Under the pieces are notes generated by a model. The model was not told the DNA's origin and did no database searches. It saw nothing but the letters and a program-made list of their open reading frames with translations. From Paracoccaceae bacterium (GTDB taxonomy: Bacteria; Pseudomonadota; Alphaproteobacteria; Rhodobacterales; Rhodobacteraceae), in contig JAAEZB010000019.1 in NCBI GenBank assembly GCA_018223085.1, positions 1 through 47,727 on the forward strand: a stretch of DNA of 47,727 bases, in the 5' to 3' direction. Numbering within the stretch: the stretch's first letter is position 1; each line of letters opens with the position of its first letter. The position numbers and the translations under genes were made by a program. Shown here piece after piece: positions 41,150-47,727 of this stretch.

Positions 41150-42961
41150 ATGGACGATCAGAACAAGAACCTCATCCTCGCGACCGTGCTTAGCTTCGTC
41201 GTGATTTTGGTCTGGTTTATTATGTTTCCCCCCCCCGAAGAGCCGGTGGTCGACCCCAACGCGCCTGCGGTAACCGCCGAGGCGACCACGACCGCCCCCG
41301 TCGCCGCCCCAAGCGTCGCGACCGGCAACACGACCGCTCCGGCCCCGACCGACACCGCGCTCACCAACGCGCCGCGTATCGACATCGACACCGCCCGCCT
41401 CTCGGGCTCGATCTCGCTCCTTGGTGGCCGCATCGACGACCTGCGCCTTGATGACTACCGCGAGACCCTCGCCCCCGACGCCCCGACCGTCACCTTCCTC
41501 GCCCCGCGCGGCGAAGCGGATGCCTTCTATGCGCTCTACGGCTGGGCTCCCGGCGCGGGCCTGACCCTTGACGCCGTCCCCGGCGCCAACACCGAATGGT
41601 CCGTCGAAAGCGGTAGCAAGCTCACCGTCGACAGCCCCGTTACCCTTGCCTGGGACAACGGTGCTGGCCTGACCTTCCGCCGCACCATCTCGGTCGATGC
41701 AAACTACATGTTCTCCATCGACCAAAGCGTCGAGAACACCGGCGCGGGAACCGTCTCCCTCGCCCCCTATGGCATCCTCGCCCGTCACGGCGAACCGACC
41801 GACCTCAAAAACTTCTTCATCCTGCATGAAGGCGTCGTCGGCATGGCCGATAGCGAACTGTCGGAAACTGACTATGACGACATCGCCGATTTCGCCTTTG
41901 ATCAACGCGAAGGCGCCAAGGCCGAAGTCACCCAGGTGACGGAAAACGGCTGGATCGGCTTTACCGATCATTACTGGATGGCGACCCTGATCCCGGCCCA
42001 GAACACCCCGTTCAAATCCGTGGTCAAATACGATGATCGCCGCGACATCTACCAAACCGAAACCGTCATGCCGACAGTGACCCTCGCCGCCGGCGAAACG
42101 GTCTCCGTCGACAGCCAGCTTTTCGCCGGCGCCAAGGAATGGGCCACGATCCGCGCTTATGAAAAGGATGGCGTAACCGGCTTCCTCGATTCGATCGACT
42201 GGGGCTGGTTCTTCTTCCTGACCAAACCGATCTTTGCGACCCTGCACTGGCTGCATGGGCTCATTGGCAACATGGGCTGGTCGATCATCGCCCTGACCGT
42301 GCTTCTCAAGATTGTCGTCTTCCCGCTGGCCTATAAATCCTACGCCTCCATGGCCAAGATGAAAGAGCTTCAACCGCAGATGGAGAAGCTCAAGGAATCC
42401 GCAGGCGACGACCGCCAGAAGCTTCAGCAATCCATGATGGAGCTCTACAAGAAGGAAAAGGTAAACCCCGCCTCGGGCTGCCTGCCGATCCTGATTCAGA
42501 TCCCGATCTTCTTCTCGCTCTACAAAGTGATCTTCGTGACGCTCGAACTGCGCCACGCTCCATGGCTCGGCTGGATTACCGACCTCTCGGCGCCCGATCC
42601 TTCCTCGATCCTGAACCTCTTTGGCCTGCTGCCCTTCGCAGCCCCCGAAGCCGGATCTTTCCTCGCTATCATCAGCCTTGGCATCCTGCCGATCCTGCTC
42701 GGTATTTCCATGTGGCTGCAACAGAAACTGAACCCGGCCCCCACCGATCAGACACAGGCGATGATCTTTGCCTGGATGCCTTGGGTCTTCATGTTCATGC
42801 TCGGTAGCTTCGCCTCCGGTCTGGTGCTCTACTGGATCACCAACAACACGATTACCTTCACCCAGCAGTATCTCATCATGCGCAGCCACGGCTACAAACC
42901 GGACGTCTTTGGCAACATCAGGTCGAGCTTCTCGCGCAAGAAAAAGACAGACGCGAAATGA
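41150..42961 (+). CDS. yidC: Membrane protein insertase YidC
   Basis: YidC inserts and folds inner-membrane proteins, alone or with Sec. The 603-residue protein has the Gram-negative layout: an N-terminal membrane segment (NLILATVLSFVVILVWFIMF), a large periplasmic beta domain (about 60-330), and five C-terminal segments beginning FFFLTKPIFATLHWLHG. The conserved Arg groove region is not resolved by eye, but MKELQPQMEKLKE and NPASGCLPILIQIPIFFSLY are diagnostic. It overlaps the MOSC gene by 4 bp. A long run of Ala, Thr and Pro follows the first segment. Confidence 0.96.
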   Translation: MDDQNKNLILATVLSFVVILVWFIMFPPPEEPVVDPNAPAVTAEATTTAPVAAPSVATGNTTAPAPTDTALTNAPRIDIDTARLSGSISLLGGRIDDLRLDDYRETLAPDAPTVTFLAPRGEADAFYALYGWAPGAGLTLDAVPGANTEWSVESGSKLTVDSPVTLAWDNGAGLTFRRTISVDANYMFSIDQSVENTGAGTVSLAPYGILARHGEPTDLKNFFILHEGVVGMADSELSETDYDDIADFAFDQREGAKAEVTQVTENGWIGFTDHYWMATLIPAQNTPFKSVVKYDDRRDIYQTETVMPTVTLAAGETVSVDSQLFAGAKEWATIRAYEKDGVTGFLDSIDWGWFFFLTKPIFATLHWLHGLIGNMGWSIIALTVLLKIVVFPLAYKSYASMAKMKELQPQMEKLKESAGDDRQKLQQSMMELYKKEKVNPASGCLPILIQIPIFFSLYKVIFVTLELRHAPWLGWITDLSAPDPSSILNLFGLLPFAAPEAGSFLAIISLGILPILLGISMWLQQKLNPAPTDQTQAMIFAWMPWVFMFMLGSFASGLVLYWITNNTITFTQQYLIMRSHGYKPDVFGNIRSSFSRKKKTDAK

Positions 42962-43713
42962 CCGCGCGCGTCGCGGCCCTCTGGCGTCATCCGATCAAGT
43001 CGCACGGGCGGGAATCTCTCTCGCATGTGCGCCTTGAGGAGGGGCGGACCATGCCCTGGGATCGCCGCTGGGCCGTGGCACATGAAGACGCTAAAATCGT
43101 CGATGCGACCGCTTGGGCCCCCTGCCAAAATTTCTCTCGCGGGTCCAAAGTGCCCAGCCTGACCGCGATCAATACCGTGGTAAACGAAAGCACGGGCATG
43201 GTGACGCTTTCGCATCCCAACCGCCCGAACCTGACCTTCAATCCCGACACCGAACAGGAGGCATTCCTCGACTGGGTTCGCCCCCTCATGCCCACGGATC
43301 GCTCCGCCTCGGCCCAGATCTTGCGCCCGGCGCTCAATGGCATGACCGATAGCGATTTCCCCTCTCTGAGCCTCCTCAATATCGCCTCCAGTGACGCTGT
43401 CTCGACAGTCATGGCCATGAAGCAGCCCCTCTCCATGCTGCGCTGGCGTGGCAATATCCATATCGACGGCCTCGCCCCTTGGGCCGAACGGGAATGGCTC
43501 GGCAAACAGGTCCGCATCGGCTCGGTCGAATTCGAGGTGCGTGAGGAAATCGTGCGCTGCCTTGCAACGACGGCCAACCCCGAAACCGGCGAACGTGACG
43601 CCGATACGCTCAAGGCCCTGAACGAAACCTTTGGTCACCAGAATTTCGGCGTCTACGCTGTGGTGACCAAATCGGGCGAAATCGCGCTCGATGACCCGGT
43701 AGAGGTGCTCTGA
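42958..43713 (+). CDS. MOSC-domain protein
   Basis: The 251-residue protein has an N-terminal beta-barrel part (ALWRHPIKSHGRESLSHVRLEEGR) and a MOSC domain with VRCLATTANPETGERD, which keeps the Cys used for sulfur carriage in molybdenum-cofactor sulfurase C-termini. Substrates of stand-alone MOSC proteins are mostly unknown. The gene overlaps yidC (ATGA), and its stop shares a base with the engB start (TGATG), so the three genes form one translational unit, a conserved Rhodobacteraceae order. Confidence 0.88.
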   Translation: MTARVAALWRHPIKSHGRESLSHVRLEEGRTMPWDRRWAVAHEDAKIVDATAWAPCQNFSRGSKVPSLTAINTVVNESTGMVTLSHPNRPNLTFNPDTEQEAFLDWVRPLMPTDRSASAQILRPALNGMTDSDFPSLSLLNIASSDAVSTVMAMKQPLSMLRWRGNIHIDGLAPWAEREWLGKQVRIGSVEFEVREEIVRCLATTANPETGERDADTLKALNETFGHQNFGVYAVVTKSGEIALDDPVEVL

Positions 43714-44366
43714 TGCAACTTCCCTTCCCTATCGCCGAAGAACCGGACGAGATCAGCCTTGAAAAGGGCCGCAAGCTCTTTGTCGGAAGCAACGCCGACT
43801 TCCTCAAGGGCGTGGTCGCTATGTCTGGCCTGCCGCCCGATGACCGGATCGAGGTCTGCTTTGCCGGGCGTTCCAACGTGGGTAAATCCTCCCTCATCAA
43901 CGCCCTGACCGGCCGCAAGGGTCTTGCTCGTGCCTCCAACACGCCGGGGCGCACCCAAGAGATCAACTACTTTACCCTCGCCGAGAGCCACTATCTCGTC
44001 GACCTGCCCGGCTATGGCTATGCCAACGCCCCGCTCGACGTGATCGCCAAGTGGCAGAAGCTCCTCAAGCAATACCTTTCTGGCCGCGCCACCCTGCGCC
44101 GCGCCTTCGTCCTCATCGACGCCCGCCACGGCATCAAGGACGTCGACGAAGAGATCATGTCGCTTCTGGACTCGTCCGCCGTGACGTTTCAGGCGGTGCT
44201 GACCAAGGCCGACAAGGTCAAAGCCAATGATCGCGAAAAAATCCTCGATCAGGTCCGTGCCAAGCTTTCCAAACACCCCGCCGCTTTCCCCGAGATCGTG
44301 CTGACCTCGTCGGAAAAAGGCGATGGCCTGGCAACCTTGCGCGCTATTATCACCGGCCTCGTCTGA
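43713..44366 (+). CDS. engB: Ribosome biogenesis GTPase EngB (YihA/YsxC)
   Basis: EngB is an essential GTPase of large-subunit assembly. The 217-residue protein has G1 GRSNVGKSS, the switch region NTPGRTQEINYF, G3 DLPGYGYANAP, G4 TKADKVKAND and a G5-like TSSEKG near the end. Length and motif order are standard. It is coupled to the upstream MOSC gene and followed by a 189-bp convergent gap holding an unusual repeat element. Confidence 0.96.
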   Translation: MQLPFPIAEEPDEISLEKGRKLFVGSNADFLKGVVAMSGLPPDDRIEVCFAGRSNVGKSSLINALTGRKGLARASNTPGRTQEINYFTLAESHYLVDLPGYGYANAPLDVIAKWQKLLKQYLSGRATLRRAFVLIDARHGIKDVDEEIMSLLDSSAVTFQAVLTKADKVKANDREKILDQVRAKLSKHPAAFPEIVLTSSEKGDGLATLRAIITGLV

Positions 44367-44457
44367 CCCTCAGGGAAACATTTTCTTTCAAAGAATTCGG
44401 CAACGCCCAACGCGCGCATCTCGCCGATTCGCGCAACGCACGCCGCGTTAAACCGGG

Positions 44458-44530
44458 TTTTCCGCGATCCCGCACCGACGCAATACCGACGTAATACCGA
44501 CGCGATGCAGACAGGCGTTTTCGCGGAAAA
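44458..44530. repeat. Three 11-bp tandem repeats inside a perfect 10-bp inverted repeat
   Basis: ACCGACGCAAT, ACCGACGTAAT and ACCGACGCGAT follow each other without a gap (44474-44506). They are framed by TTTTCCGCGA (44458-44467) and its exact inverse complement TCGCGGAAAA (44521-44530). GCGTTAA occurs as a direct repeat further out (44446-44452 and 44536-44542). The gap lies between two convergent genes, so promoter activity is not required. The function is unknown; a structured RNA end, a protein-binding array or a small mobile remnant are possible. Confidence 0.8.
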
Positions 44531-44555
44531 TCAGCGCGTTAACTATTGATTCGCC

Positions 44556-45287
44556 CTAAACGTGCTGGGCCCCGTTCACCTCGATCTCGGTGCCCGAAAT
44601 ATACGAACTCTCCTCAGAACACAGAAAGTAGATCGCCGAGGCCACTTCCTCGGGTTGACCAAGCCGTTGCAGGGGCAGTTTCTCAACGATCTTATCCGTC
44701 CCCGGACTGAGGATAGAGGTCTCGACCTCCCCCGGTGCAATCGCGTTGACCCGAACCCCTAAGGGCCCGAAATCATGGGCCATTTCCCGCGTCAGCGCCG
44801 CCAGTGCTGCCTTCGATGTGGCATAGGCCGCGCCTGCAAACGGGTGCACGCGGCTCCCCGCGATCGAGGTGATATTGACCACCGACCCCTTGGCCGCTGC
44901 CAACTCTTCCTTGAGCCCCCGCGCAAGCACAACCGAAGCAAAGAAATTCACATGGAACACCTGCCCCCATGTCATCAGATCGGTGTTGAGCGTATTAAGC
45001 CGCTCGCCACCCGGCCCTTTCGGCGACACCCCCGCATTATTGACCAATGCATCCAACCGCCCATCCAACATTTCCTGAAGGATTCCAATGGCATTGACGG
45101 TATCCGCCGCATCCGAAAGATCGAGCATAAGATGACTATCCGGGTTCGCAAACGGGCATTCCGGCGCGCAGGGCGTGCGCGATACGGTAATCACACGCCA
45201 TCCCTCACGGTTGAAACGCCGCACCGTCGCATGCCCAATCCCCCGGCTCGCGCCAGTAATCAGAAGGGTCTTCCGTGAATCGGCCAT
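44556..45287 (-). CDS. SDR family oxidoreductase (FabG-like)
   Basis: This 243-residue classical SDR has the cofactor motif [12 protein letters not shown] ([12 protein letters not shown]), catalytic Ser in [10 protein letters not shown] and YATSK, the Tyr-Lys pair. C-terminal [20 protein letters not shown] is the FabG-like end. TVSRTP after the second strand suggests NADPH. The substrate is unknown. I chose the ATG at [12 protein letters not shown], with GAGGT in front; an ATG five codons earlier is possible. It is divergent from argB. Confidence 0.88.
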   Translation of the reverse strand: MADSRKTLLITGASRGIGHATVRRFNREGWRVITVSRTPCAPECPFANPDSHLMLDLSDAADTVNAIGILQEMLDGRLDALVNNAGVSPKGPGGERLNTLNTDLMTWGQVFHVNFFASVVLARGLKEELAAAKGSVVNITSIAGSRVHPFAGAAYATSKAALAALTREMAHDFGPLGVRVNAIAPGEVETSILSPGTDKIVEKLPLQRLGQPEEVASAIYFLCSEESSYISGTEIEVNGAQHV

Positions 45288-45403
45288 ATCATCATACCTC
45301 ATACTACTGCCCCCCAAGTCCTGCGCCAAACCGCTACGAAGGGCAATGGCCCTTGGCAGCAAAGCCCCAAAGGTCTAACACACTTGCCCAAGAGGACCTC
45401 AGA

Positions 45404-46267
45404 ATGAAGAAGCAAGACATGAACCGCGATTGGATCGCAACCGCCCGCACACTCTCCCAAGCCCTGCCCTACCTGCAGCGCTACTCCGGCGCCATCGTCG
45501 TTATCAAGCTCGGCGGTCACGCCATGGGCAGTGACGAGGCCATGGAAGAATTCGCCCGCGACGTGGTTCTCATGCGACAGGTCGGCGTCAACCCGGTGAT
45601 CGTCCATGGCGGTGGCCCGATGATCAACGCGATGTTGGAACGTCTTGAAATCAAATCGGAATTCGTCAACGGCAAACGCGTCACCGACGCCGCCACGGTC
45701 GAGGTCGTCGAAATGGTGCTCTCGGGCATCGTCAACAAACGCATTGTGCAAGCCATCAATAGTCAAGGTGGTAAGGCCGTGGGCCTCTCGGGCAAGGATG
45801 CCAACCTGATGGTTTGCGATCAGACGAATCCCGATCTCGGTTTCGTCGGCACCCCGTCGCAGATGAACCCCAAGATCCTGCATGAACTCTTTTCGCATGA
45901 CACGATCCCCGTCATTGCCCCCCTTGGCGCGGGCCGTAATGGCGAGACGTTCAACGTCAATGGCGATACCGCCGCCGGGGCCATCGCCGCCGCGCTCAAG
46001 GCGGATCGGCTGCTTCTCTTAACCGATGTGGCCGGGGTCAAAAACGGCTCGGGCGAAGTCATCACCGAGTTGAAGGCCCAACAAATCCGCGACCTGACCG
46101 AGGAAGGCGTGATCGCTGGCGGCATGATCCCCAAGACCGAAACCGCGCTCTACGCAATTGAGGGCGGCGTGCGCGCCGTGGTGATCCTCGACGGGCGCGC
46201 GCCCCATGCCTGCCTGCTTGAGCTTTATACCGAACACGGGGCGGGCTCGCTCATTCGTGGTGACTGA
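45404..46267 (+). CDS. argB: Acetylglutamate kinase
   Basis: ArgB phosphorylates N-acetylglutamate in the second step of arginine synthesis. The 287-residue protein has the amino-acid-kinase fold: [12 protein letters not shown] (ATP loop and Lys), [29 protein letters not shown] and [18 protein letters not shown]. An N-terminal helix ([21 protein letters not shown]) is typical of arginine-inhibited, hexameric forms, so feedback inhibition is likely. I chose MKKQDMNRD after AGAGGA; in-frame upstream sequence is not family-like. It lies 8 bp before the ferredoxin-like gene. Confidence 0.96.
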   Translation: MKKQDMNRDWIATARTLSQALPYLQRYSGAIVVIKLGGHAMGSDEAMEEFARDVVLMRQVGVNPVIVHGGGPMINAMLERLEIKSEFVNGKRVTDAATVEVVEMVLSGIVNKRIVQAINSQGGKAVGLSGKDANLMVCDQTNPDLGFVGTPSQMNPKILHELFSHDTIPVIAPLGAGRNGETFNVNGDTAAGAIAAALKADRLLLLTDVAGVKNGSGEVITELKAQQIRDLTEEGVIAGGMIPKTETALYAIEGGVRAVVILDGRAPHACLLELYTEHGAGSLIRGD

Positions 46268-46275
46268 TACACGCC

Positions 46276-46941
46276 ATGAACCTGTCCTTTGATATCGTTG
46301 AAAAAAGCGCCAACGCGCTACACCTCGATATCCTCGGCGGGTTTCATCCCGACCCCGACGATCCCGAGCTTGCCGGTTTTGGCACGCTCCTCCTCCTTGG
46401 CCCGCTGGAACCTGCCTTCTGGGATCACTTTCGAACCCAGAAGGAATATCTCGACGGGACACCAAACCCCGTCGACCGCTGGTCCTCGCACGTGGTCACG
46501 GCGCTTGCAGCGGCCCTTGGCGGCCACCCGTTCTTCCCCTTCACGGGCCCGCCCTACATGCCCTTCTACCAATGGGCATTGCGCACCGAACGGTGCCATA
46601 GCTCTCCGGTTAATCTTCTCGTGCATGATAGGGCCGGGCTTTTCGTCTCATTCCGTGGGGCTCTTGCTCTGCGCCAACGCCTCGACCTACCCACCGCGCC
46701 GCCCTCTCCTTGCGGCGTTTGCACAGATCGCCCCTGCACCATGGCATGCCCGGTCGATGCCTTTGCCTCGGGTCTCTATGATGTGGATGCTTGCCGTAAC
46801 GTCATGCGTGAAGATGACCCGACAAATTGCCTTTCGCGCGGCTGCGCGGTGCGCCGCGCTTGTCCCGCCGCGCAGGGCTATGGCAGACTAGAGGCGCAAT
46901 CGTCCTATCACATGCGAATCTTTCTGGAAAATGACCCTTAA
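46276..46941 (+). CDS. QueG-type 4Fe-4S ferredoxin-like protein
   Basis: The 221-residue protein has about 150 residues of unassigned N-terminal sequence, then two Cys clusters. The first is CGVCTDRPCTMACPVDAF. The second is NCLSRGCAVRRACPAAQGY, with an additional Cys in DACRNV. The arrangement resembles the ferredoxin part of QueG (epoxyqueuosine reductase), but the B12-binding domain is absent. A redox partner protein is therefore likelier than a queuosine enzyme. It follows argB by 8 bp and overlaps the SixA-like gene by 11 bp. Its function is unknown. Confidence 0.8.
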   Translation: MNLSFDIVEKSANALHLDILGGFHPDPDDPELAGFGTLLLLGPLEPAFWDHFRTQKEYLDGTPNPVDRWSSHVVTALAAALGGHPFFPFTGPPYMPFYQWALRTERCHSSPVNLLVHDRAGLFVSFRGALALRQRLDLPTAPPSPCGVCTDRPCTMACPVDAFASGLYDVDACRNVMREDDPTNCLSRGCAVRRACPAAQGYGRLEAQSSYHMRIFLENDP

Positions 46942-47422
46942 ACTCATCCTCTCGCGTCACGCGAAATCGAGCTGGAAACACGGCGATCTTTCCGATCACG
47001 ACCGCCCTCTGAACAAACGCGGTCGCGCTTCTGCCGAAGCTATCGGACATTGGTTGCGCAAAAAAGGGTTTAGCCCCGATACAGTCCTGAGTTCCACCTC
47101 CGAGCGCACCCGCGAGACCTATGATCTCATGGGCTTTGAGGCCAAGCCGGACTTCACACGGTCCCTCTACCTCGCTTCTGCGCCGGTCATGCTCGACACG
47201 CTGCGCAAGGCCTCTGGCGAGACGGTCTTGATGCTTGGCCACAATCCCGGCACCGGAGAAATGGCCGAACGTCTGGCCAAGAAACTCCCCAAGCATTCCC
47301 GCTTCCTCGACTATCCGACCTGCGCCACCACGGTGTTTGAATTCCAAGCAGAGTCTTGGGCCGATGTCCGCTTTGGGGAGGGCAAGGTTCTGGCCTTTAC
47401 GGTCCCCCGAGACCTCATCTAA
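46931..47422 (+). CDS. Histidine phosphatase family protein (SixA-like)
   Basis: The 163-residue protein has the phosphohistidine signature SRHAKSSW with the catalytic His, the phosphate-pocket Arg in TSERTRETYDLMG, and the second His in MLGHNPGTGEMAERL. Length and simplicity match SixA, which dephosphorylates phosphohistidine in HPt-type proteins. The actual substrate here is not known. Its ATG lies inside the ferredoxin-like gene, so the two are probably co-translated. A terminator follows 20 bp after the stop. Confidence 0.9.
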   Translation: MTLKLILSRHAKSSWKHGDLSDHDRPLNKRGRASAEAIGHWLRKKGFSPDTVLSSTSERTRETYDLMGFEAKPDFTRSLYLASAPVMLDTLRKASGETVLMLGHNPGTGEMAERLAKKLPKHSRFLDYPTCATTVFEFQAESWADVRFGEGKVLAFTVPRDLI

Positions 47423-47442
47423 CCCCCGTCATCCCAAAGCAA

Positions 47443-47468
47443 AAAGCCCCGCACATGGCGGGGCTTTC
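47443..47468. terminator. Bidirectional intrinsic terminator between convergent genes
   Basis: AAAGCCCCGC pairs with GCGGGGCTTT around ACATG. T-runs occur on both strands, so it can serve the SixA-like gene and the convergent ABC-ATPase gene. Confidence 0.88.
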
Positions 47469-47488
47469 TCGTTGCTTTGGTCCCGGCT

Positions 47489-47727
47489 TTAGTGGCCGAG
47501 GATCTGGCTCAGGAAGAGCTTGGTCCGGTCGCTCTGCGGGTTGTTGAAGAACTCTTCCGGCTCATTCTGTTCCACGATCTGGCCCTGATCCATAAAGATC
47601 ACCCGGTTCGCCACCTGACGGGCAAAGCCCATCTCGTGCGTCACGCAGAGCATGGTCATACCCTCTTCGGCAAGCTCGATCATCGTGTCGAGCACTTCCT
47701 TAATCATCTCCGGGTCAAGCGCCGACG
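47489..47727 (-). CDS. Polar amino-acid ABC transporter ATP-binding protein, C-terminal part (5' end outside window)
   Basis: The visible 79 residues start in the middle of the Walker B/D-loop region ([12 protein letters not shown]) and continue with the H-loop ([29 protein letters not shown]) and [20 protein letters not shown], the typical C-terminus of the GlnQ/AapP/BztD family. The protein would hydrolyse ATP for uptake of Glu, Gln, Asp or Asn, or a similar amino acid. The frame is open to the window edge. Permease genes would be expected upstream, beyond the window. Confidence 0.9.
   Translation of the reverse strand, partial: SALDPEMIKEVLDTMIELAEEGMTMLCVTHEMGFARQVANRVIFMDQGQIVEQNEPEEFFNNPQSDRTKLFLSQILGH

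Noticed and set aside
41039-42889. Minus-strand open frame of 616 codons opposite yidC
   Set aside because: It mirrors yidC codon bias, has no recognisable domain, and would fully overlap an essential gene.
1-47727. tRNA, rRNA, CRISPR, IS element or prophage genes
   Set aside because: No T-loop-like GTTCGA stretches with flanking stems, spaced identical repeats, transposase or integrase motifs were seen on either strand.

Overview
The window is a high-GC, gene-dense chromosomal segment of an alphaproteobacterium, most likely a marine Rhodobacteraceae (Roseobacter-group) bacterium. The pointers are crotonyl-CoA carboxylase/reductase with a MeaA-type ethylmalonyl-CoA mutase, a LuxR/LuxI pair with CtrA-type boxes, an HvrA-like H-NS protein, a DctP-type TRAP binding protein, and the order yidC-MOSC-engB-argB. 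No rRNA, tRNA, CRISPR, prophage or insertion sequence was seen.

Layout. 1-8556: rsmI-yraN-gshB and the first codons of a further gene on the minus strand; divergently, an LppC-type lipoprotein, glnD and murJ; then a rhomboid-fold protein lacking its catalytic residues. 8631-9665: trpS. 9687-11388: a two-gene accessory island of visibly lower GC, with a Tat-signal Gly/Ser/Asp-rich polypeptide and an HprK-like kinase fused to a PqqD domain. 11819-17151: ilvE-type aminotransferase, stress protein, Nfu, GFA protein, tsaB-rimI, and a TauE permease with its TIGR02186 partner. 17153-21048 (minus): small ORF, luxR, luxI, RecD-like helicase, SDR. 21278-26807: ccr, plsB, a GNAT and ecm. 26983-32414: H-NS-like gene, deoD, and an SHMT-like enzyme with an AEC transporter and two LysR regulators. 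32516-35488 (minus): cinA-like, GNAT, AhpD-like and OmpA-like genes in one tight operon. 35536-39474: sfsA, map, an orphan TRAP binding protein, ttcA. 39531-47422: EAL protein, yidC-MOSC-engB, SDR, argB, a QueG-type ferredoxin and a SixA-type phosphatase, followed by the 3' end of an amino-acid ABC ATPase gene.

The best candidate for an undescribed system is the kinase-PqqD / Gly-Ser-Asp polypeptide pair. Its substrate-like gene comes first in the operon, a terminator-like hairpin separates it from the kinase gene, and two perfect palindromes lie upstream. My inference is that the PqqD domain recruits the polypeptide and the kinase domain phosphorylates its serines before Tat export. Other signals worth checking are two exact TTAA-N7-TTAA CtrA boxes, both in the luxR/luxI locus, and a 73-bp element of three 11-bp tandem repeats inside a perfect 10-bp inverted repeat between engB and the neighbouring SDR gene.
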